A stretch of DNA of 64,000 bases from Blautia schinkii DSM 10518 (GTDB lineage Bacteria > Bacillota > Clostridia > Lachnospirales > Lachnospiraceae), in contig KL370852.1 of the NCBI GenBank assembly GCA_000702025.1, positions 169,542-233,541 on the forward strand, in the 5' to 3' direction. Made by a program: the position numbers and the translations under genes. The notes beneath the pieces are model-generated. The model was not told the origin of the DNA. It did not search any database and saw only the letters and a program-made list of their open reading frames with translations. This document shows, one piece after another, positions 61,775 to 64,000 of the stretch (the stretch's first letter is position 1; each line of letters begins with the position of its first letter).

Positions 61775-62461
61775 CTATTCTCCCTGTCCAAATATTCCAT
61801 GGATTTCCTGCACACGCTCCTGGTCAAGATAATAATACAGGAACAGATCATCCATACGCTTCGTCCGTCGTATCTGCTCCCCATCCTCTAAGATTCGGAT
61901 AAGGCGCTCCTCCTCAAGCTGGGAATAGGCACGCTTCACTGTCCCAAGCTTTGACTTTCTGGCCGCACCGTCTCCAATCTGCTTGTTATCCCAGATTTGA
62001 GCAATCCGCAGAAAATTGATACCATAGGCATTTTCGGTTCCCAATGTGTCGTCCTCATTTTCCAGATATCCCTTCATCTTCTGGTCCAGCTCCTCTATCA
62101 AATCCTTAGTCTGGATAAATTCCCTCTGTATGGGATTGGTGTTTTTTCCTCCGTAAAAAAGGTAAAAAATCAGCATACAGATATAGCTTTGGAGGTAAGC
62201 GTCCGCCAGCCTCGCTTCCGTGGAAATCTTTGTGCGGAACTCCTTCATGGTATATCCCATCACGTCATTATCAAGATCCGGAATGAGGTAAATCCGGCTT
62301 CCTGTATCAAGGAGCCTGAAATTCAATTCCTCTTCAAACTGCTCCAAAATGCGCCGCACCTCCTCATTCTTAAAATCCATATACAGCTCGCTGTCCGTCT
62401 TTCCGTCCAGCTCGCCTTTCTCCATCAGCTTCCGGTAAATCCTCAACGCTTTTTTAAGCAT
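61775..62461 (-). CDS. jetB: Wadjet-type accessory protein JetB (DUF6063-like)
   Basis: The 228-residue protein is alpha-helical with two winged-helix-like parts: RIYRKLMEKGELDG near the start, ILEQFEEELNFRLLDTGSRIYLIPDLDNDVMGY (near 40-72), and a C-terminal RLIRILEDGEQIRRTKRMDDLFLYYYLDQERV. The position between jetA and jetC, and the helix/beta-wing pattern, fit the kleisin-binding MukE-like subunit of Wadjet systems; the N-terminal phrase is one I associate with DUF6063. It links JetA (MukF/kleisin-like) to the JetC ATPase. It is 96 bp downstream of jetA and 3 bp upstream of jetC. Confidence 0.78.
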   Translation of the reverse strand: MLKKALRIYRKLMEKGELDGKTDSELYMDFKNEEVRRILEQFEEELNFRLLDTGSRIYLIPDLDNDVMGYTMKEFRTKISTEARLADAYLQSYICMLIFYLFYGGKNTNPIQREFIQTKDLIEELDQKMKGYLENEDDTLGTENAYGINFLRIAQIWDNKQIGDGAARKSKLGTVKRAYSQLEEERLIRILEDGEQIRRTKRMDDLFLYYYLDQERVQEIHGIFGQGE

Positions 62462-62492
62462 CTGCCCTGTCTCCCTTTATCCTTCTTCTCCA

Positions 62493-62670
62493 TCATTCTT
62501 CTCCGCTGCCTGATTTCAGCAGCGCCATATCTTCTCTGTTTCCCGATTCCACCAGCATCATATCTTCTCGGCTTCTGTTCTCGCCAGTTCTATATTTTCT
62601 CGGCTTCCTAAATTCGCCAGCGCCATATCTTCTCCATCGCCTGGTTTCACCAGCACCATAATATCATCCA
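62493..62670 (-). repeat. Five 33-bp repeats spanning the jetA stop codon
   Basis: The marker GAAGATAT (minus strand) recurs near 62527, 62560, 62592, 62625 and, diverged, 62661; intervals are 33, 32, 33 and 36 bp. Three units encode the JetA tail (MVLVKPGDGED, MALANLGSREN, IELARTEAEK). One unit is 32 bp, which shifts the frame and makes the stop at 62558. The next two units continue past the stop in another frame. Confidence 0.85.
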
Positions 62671-64000
62671 TCACTGCAGTCCGCTGTATTGTCTCCGTAA
62701 TCCCGTCCATGTCTGTCACTTCTTCCTCCAGCACAGTCCGAAACTCCTTCCCGGCTTTCTCAAACCGCAGCTCCTCCACGCCGAAAAAATCAGGATAGCT
62801 CCTCTCAAGCTGGTACATGCAGCAAGCAAGGTCGAATTCCCCGTTAGGCTTGGGAACCTCCCTGTCTGTCCGCTCCTTCCACTCCTTCACGCTGATCCAC
62901 TGATAATCATACAGCTTCAGCATCACGAGAAAAATGCGTTTTTCTCGTACATATTCCTCGGGTTTCCGGGAAATCCGACAGATATACTCATATAGTTGAG
63001 TGAAGGTATAGTCCCCATGCTCCGCTGCGAAACGAAAGATATGCTCTGTCAACCGTGCATAGACCGCATCCGCAAGCTGCTGCTTCTCCATGCGGCGATC
63101 CTCCTCCAACAGCTCCGCGTCCAGAGCTGTTTCCTCGTCCTCCGTGTCACGAAGCTTTCCCTGCCTCTGATAAAGCAGCCCCAGATTCAACTGTTTCTCA
63201 AGCCTTGGCGCCGATAATGGACGGAACAGCTCCCAAACGCTGGACACCTGCTCACCCTGTACCCTAGTGAAAGGCTCCAGGATTTCCTTCTGAAAATCAT
63301 ACCTTCGAATCATGGAGCTGTAGAAGCTGTTCCGGATGGTTTCCTCATAAATATCGTTCATCCTGAAACGTCCGGCTATCAGGTTACGCTGCTCACTGAT
63401 CACCACCTTAAGATTACCCTTGATCATATCCAGGTTCTCCATTGCCTGAGTCATGGCAGCACTTGGCAAAGCCCCGTTCTCCAACTCGCCGTGGATTCTC
63501 TCCTCATCCTTCTCCACCGCCCGTTTCAGCTCCAGCATCCCCTCATATTCCTCGTCGATCAAATTGTAGGTCTGCTCCAAGAGCTCCTCATGCTCGCCCC
63601 TGTCAATGGTGTGGATATTCTGACGGATACGCTCCACAAAAGACTGGATTTCCCTTTTCTTCTGGCGCAGCATATTGACCAGCTCCCGACTCTGCTTCAG
63701 CGCATGTTTATAATTCTTCCTCTTCAGGAGCTCCTTAAGCTTCAACTGCTCCAGCTTAAAATCCAGCTCCCTGTCGATTTCTTTAGTGCGGAAAAGGAAG
63801 TCGTAGCCCTGATCCGTGAGCTGATAGACAATCCTGCCATCCTCCGTGATTTTGTCACTGATAAGCCTGACCTGCTGCTCCACCATGCCTTTGTCATAAT
63901 GCATGATGGAATAAGTCTTAACCTCGCCTTTATTCTGAAGGATATCCCTCACCATATACTCGGTAAGCCGCCGCACCTGCCCGAAGGACAGGGTCTTGCC
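62558..64000 (-). CDS. jetA: Wadjet-type kleisin-like protein JetA (DUF5716-like), 5' end outside window
   Basis: The frame is open to the right edge (480 codons in the window), so the start is missing; a GTG at 63976 is internal (the frame reads GKTLSFGQ before it). The protein is largely alpha-helical: RRLTEYMVRDILQNKGEV winged-helix-like region, a long coiled part (about 100-200 of the visible part), and a C-terminal winged-helix/beta region (AAEHGDYTFTQLYEYICRI, WISVKEWKERTDREVP) as in MukF/JetA kleisins. It bridges the JetC heads and recruits JetB. Its C-terminal tail is built of 11-residue repeats and is truncated by a 1-bp length change (see the repeat entry). Confidence 0.8.
   Translation of the reverse strand, partial: GKTLSFGQVRRLTEYMVRDILQNKGEVKTYSIMHYDKGMVEQQVRLISDKITEDGRIVYQLTDQGYDFLFRTKEIDRELDFKLEQLKLKELLKRKNYKHALKQSRELVNMLRQKKREIQSFVERIRQNIHTIDRGEHEELLEQTYNLIDEEYEGMLELKRAVEKDEERIHGELENGALPSAAMTQAMENLDMIKGNLKVVISEQRNLIAGRFRMNDIYEETIRNSFYSSMIRRYDFQKEILEPFTRVQGEQVSSVWELFRPLSAPRLEKQLNLGLLYQRQGKLRDTEDEETALDAELLEEDRRMEKQQLADAVYARLTEHIFRFAAEHGDYTFTQLYEYICRISRKPEEYVREKRIFLVMLKLYDYQWISVKEWKERTDREVPKPNGEFDLACCMYQLERSYPDFFGVEELRFEKAGKEFRTVLEEEVTDMDGITETIQRTAVMDDIMVLVKPGDGEDMALANLGSRENIELARTEAEKI

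Noticed and set aside
60608-61891. A 427-codon plus-strand frame opposite jetC
   Set aside because: It is antisense to a clear coiled-coil ATPase gene, has no ribosome site and no recognisable domains. It is a by-product of jetC codon bias.

Overview
The window looks like a chromosomal segment of a low-to-mid GC anaerobic Firmicute, most likely a gut Lachnospiraceae (Blautia/Dorea/Clostridium-cluster XIVa type). The grounds are AGGAGG-type ribosome sites, frequent TTG/GTG starts, TTGACA-N17-TATAAT promoters, a DUF4860-containing pseudopilus cluster, ROK/LacI-controlled sugar ABC operons and a type III-like Wadjet locus. No rRNA, tRNA, CRISPR array or complete insertion sequence was found. Species cannot be fixed from the sequence alone.

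Layout. 1-5.6 kb (minus): the 5' part of a very large Cna-B type surface adhesin with a GTG start, preceded by a SARP/BTAD regulator that ends in a degenerate GGDEF-like domain. 5.9-10.9 kb (plus): a compact type II secretion/type IV pilus-like operon (transglutaminase lipoprotein, PilC, four small membrane-anchored proteins including one canonical prepilin, PilT) ending in a strong terminator. 10.9-12.5 kb (minus): small multidrug-export family protein and hisC. 12.8-21.3 kb (minus): a ROK-controlled polyol/sugar operon (ABC transporter, two zinc dehydrogenases, PfkB kinase, class II aldolase). 21.9-25.3 kb (minus): putative metal(loid) permease and an orphan hybrid histidine kinase. 25.6-33.5 kb (minus): a LacI-controlled rbs-like operon that also carries an M20 peptidase and a glutamine-amidotransferase-like protein. 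33.9-39.5 kb (minus): Rpn-type nuclease, Ogt, YolD plus Y-family polymerase, MalY/PatB-type C-S lyase, GNAT.

39.6-45.6 kb (minus) is an accessory, defence-like block: a MmcQ/YjbR-PUA protein, a NERD-SF1 helicase, a truncated second copy of the MmcQ/YjbR gene, and a TOTE-conflict-system primase-helicase-PLD gene broken in two by a frameshift. 45.8-50.1 kb (plus) and 55.5-50.2 kb (minus) are two convergent modules, each a response regulator, histidine kinase and ABC transporter. 55.6-57.3 kb holds a probable antisense-type small RNA with a facing small ORF, then a DUF4143 ATPase gene flanked by two 45-bp direct repeats. 57.3-64 kb (minus) is a Wadjet-type jetC-jetB-jetA locus. jetA runs off the right edge and no jetD lies downstream of jetC.

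A theme across the window is short tandem duplication (units of 13-33 bp, 2 to about 11 copies) at gene ends and junctions. In two places it alters protein ends: hexapeptide repeats at the N-terminus of a histidine kinase, and a frameshifted repeat tail on JetA. The most notable items are the broken TOTE gene with its flanking MmcQ/YjbR duplication, the repeat-flanked ATPase cassette beside Wadjet, and the minimal pseudopilus cluster with a PilT-type ATPase as its only motor. Starts were chosen by ribosome-binding-site spacing. Family names come from recognised motifs, not from database searches.
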